A stretch of 64,000 nt of DNA. Origin: Alphaproteobacteria bacterium PA4. GTDB taxonomy: Bacteria > Pseudomonadota > Alphaproteobacteria > Sphingomonadales > Sphingomonadaceae. The translations under genes were made by a program, and so were the position numbers. The stretch is taken from assembly GCA_002256005.1 (NCBI GenBank), contig NKIQ01000004.1:101978-165977 (forward strand), given 5' to 3'. The notes below the pieces were generated by a model that saw nothing but the letters and a program-made list of their open reading frames with translations, did no database searches and was not told where the DNA came from. Of the stretch, positions 63,218-64,000 are shown one piece after another. Positions within the stretch are counted from its first letter, which is position 1, and every line of letters begins with the position of its first letter.

Positions 63218-63904
63218 CTATGCACGCCGCGCCGCCGCCAGCACCGCGGCGACCAGCGCGGCGGTGGCATCGACATAGGGCACGGTGACGGCATCGGCGG
63301 CGAGCACCAGCGGCACTTCGGTGCAGGCGGCGATGATGACCTCGGCCCCTGCACCGACCAGCCGCGCCGCCTCGGCCGCCATGGCGGCACGAATCGCGGA
63401 GCCGGTGTCGCCGCCCTTGATCGCCGTCACCAGCGGCTGCACCACCGCCCGGTCGCCGTCGATCGCCGTCACCCCGGCATCGGCCAGCCGATCATGATAG
63501 AGCCGGGCATCCAGCGTCGCCCCCACCGCCAGCAGGCCGACCCGCGCCGGCCGCGCCGCCAGCGCCGCCGCCACCGCCGCATCGATCAGGCTGATGAACG
63601 GCACATCCGTCGCCGCGATGATGTCCCCCGCCCAGCCATGCGCCGCATTGCACGGCATGGCGAGCAGTTCCGCCCCCTGCGCCGCCAGCCCCCGCGCCAT
63701 CGCCGCCAGCGCCGGGCCGGGCGACGGGCCAACGCCGGCGCGCGCCGCGTTGCGGTCCGGTACATTGGGATTGCAGTCGATCAGCAGATGCGGATGGCCG
63801 GCATCACCGGTCGCGCCACTCGCCGCCAGCAACCGGCTCGCGAAATCGATCGTCGCCGCCGGCCCCATGCCGCCGATGATGCCGATCGTGCGCCAATTGG
63901 TCAT
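63218..63904 (-). CDS. Aspartate/glutamate racemase family protein
   Basis: A 228-residue racemase with TIGIIGGMGPAATIDFASRLL at its start and the two active Cys: Cys85 (AMPCNAAHGW) and Cys194 (IIAACTEVPLV). These replace PLP in this family. It makes D-aspartate or D-glutamate or may act on other amino acids. ATG 63904 is chosen because GIIGGMG lies at the normal distance; ATG 63913 is also possible. A dispersed repeat lies just upstream. Confidence 0.9.
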   Translation of the reverse strand: MTNWRTIGIIGGMGPAATIDFASRLLAASGATGDAGHPHLLIDCNPNVPDRNAARAGVGPSPGPALAAMARGLAAQGAELLAMPCNAAHGWAGDIIAATDVPFISLIDAAVAAALAARPARVGLLAVGATLDARLYHDRLADAGVTAIDGDRAVVQPLVTAIKGGDTGSAIRAAMAAEAARLVGAGAEVIIAACTEVPLVLAADAVTVPYVDATAALVAAVLAAARRA

Positions 63905-63946
63905 GCCTGTCATGCAAACGCCATTGATGAGTAATGAGAGAAAGGA

Positions 63947-64000
63947 GCCTCCGGCGGCTGGGGCCTTGGGCCCCAGACCCCATTTACTGGCTTGGTCCAA
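63947..64000. repeat. Dispersed double-palindrome repeat, copy 6 (cut by window end)
   Basis: The left arm GCCTCCGGCGGCTGGGGCC...GGCCCCAGACCCC starts at 63947 and the spacer begins ATTTACTGGC, like the copy at 61.7 kb, before the window ends. It lies upstream of the racemase gene. Confidence 0.8.

Overview
The window is a 64 kb piece of a GC-rich alphaproteobacterial chromosome, almost certainly from a sphingomonad (order Sphingomonadales). Two secreted proteases end in the PEPxxWA-CTERM sorting signal that is characteristic of that order. The housekeeping set (short RNase D, LptC/LptA, DUF3035 lipoprotein beside lspA, cisplatin-response DNA ligase, MaeB, zinc-ribbon protein beside serS) fits too. 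Genus assignment is not possible from the sequence alone. No phage, insertion sequence, integron, CRISPR array or rRNA operon was seen. No gene-free stretch exceeds 300 bases; the longest (about 1788-2063, 55570-55852 and 61596-61854) hold hairpins or dispersed palindromic repeats.

Layout. 1-4.5 kb: end of a crotonase gene, a serine hydrolase, a DUF1330 protein and an Atm1-type ABC exporter. 4.5-7.2 kb: two paralogous secreted trypsin-like proteases in tandem, each with its own terminator. 7.2-11.8 kb (minus strand): alr-mlaE-mlaF-ECF sigma-RskA anti-sigma-fasciclin protein, mostly with overlapping or abutting genes. 12-18.4 kb: beta-helix protein, thioesterase and oligopeptidase B, aminopeptidase P, glutathione peroxidase. 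18.4-20.5 kb: tRNA-Thr, rnd, lptC, lptA. 20.5-23.4 kb: a three-gene operon (VOC protein, duplicated alpha/beta hydrolase, lipocalin-like protein) behind two adjacent palindromes. 23.6-30.2 kb: HerA-like ATPase, hflK-hflC-degP, mrp. 30.2-40.4 kb: nitrilase, queG, hydrolase and maeB as one overlapping operon, then mutS, the DNA ligase and a MerR regulator. 40.4-43 kb: a miniature NfrA/NfrB-like pair. 43-50.8 kb: thyA-folA-dipeptidase, ribF, ileS-lspA-lipoprotein. 50.9-57.9 kb (minus strand): NlpC/P60, leucyl aminopeptidase, rimO, LysM/M23 lipoprotein, surE-serS. 58-64 kb: zinc-ribbon protein, small lipoprotein, tRNA-Arg, pckG, a TlpA-like protein and an Asp/Glu racemase.

The most distinctive non-coding feature is a family of about 125 bp double palindromes (six copies, one cut by the window end). 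They always lie between genes, often within 20 bases of a stop codon. Two copies, at 55.7 and 61.7 kb, are near-identical inverted copies sharing both the spacer and an extra tail. Two further palindrome families occur at 46.8 kb and 58.8 kb. The best candidates for something under-described are these repeats, the VOC/double-hydrolase operon with its twin operator-like palindromes, the shortened NfrA/NfrB-like pair, and the sigma/anti-sigma/fasciclin module placed directly behind mlaEF.
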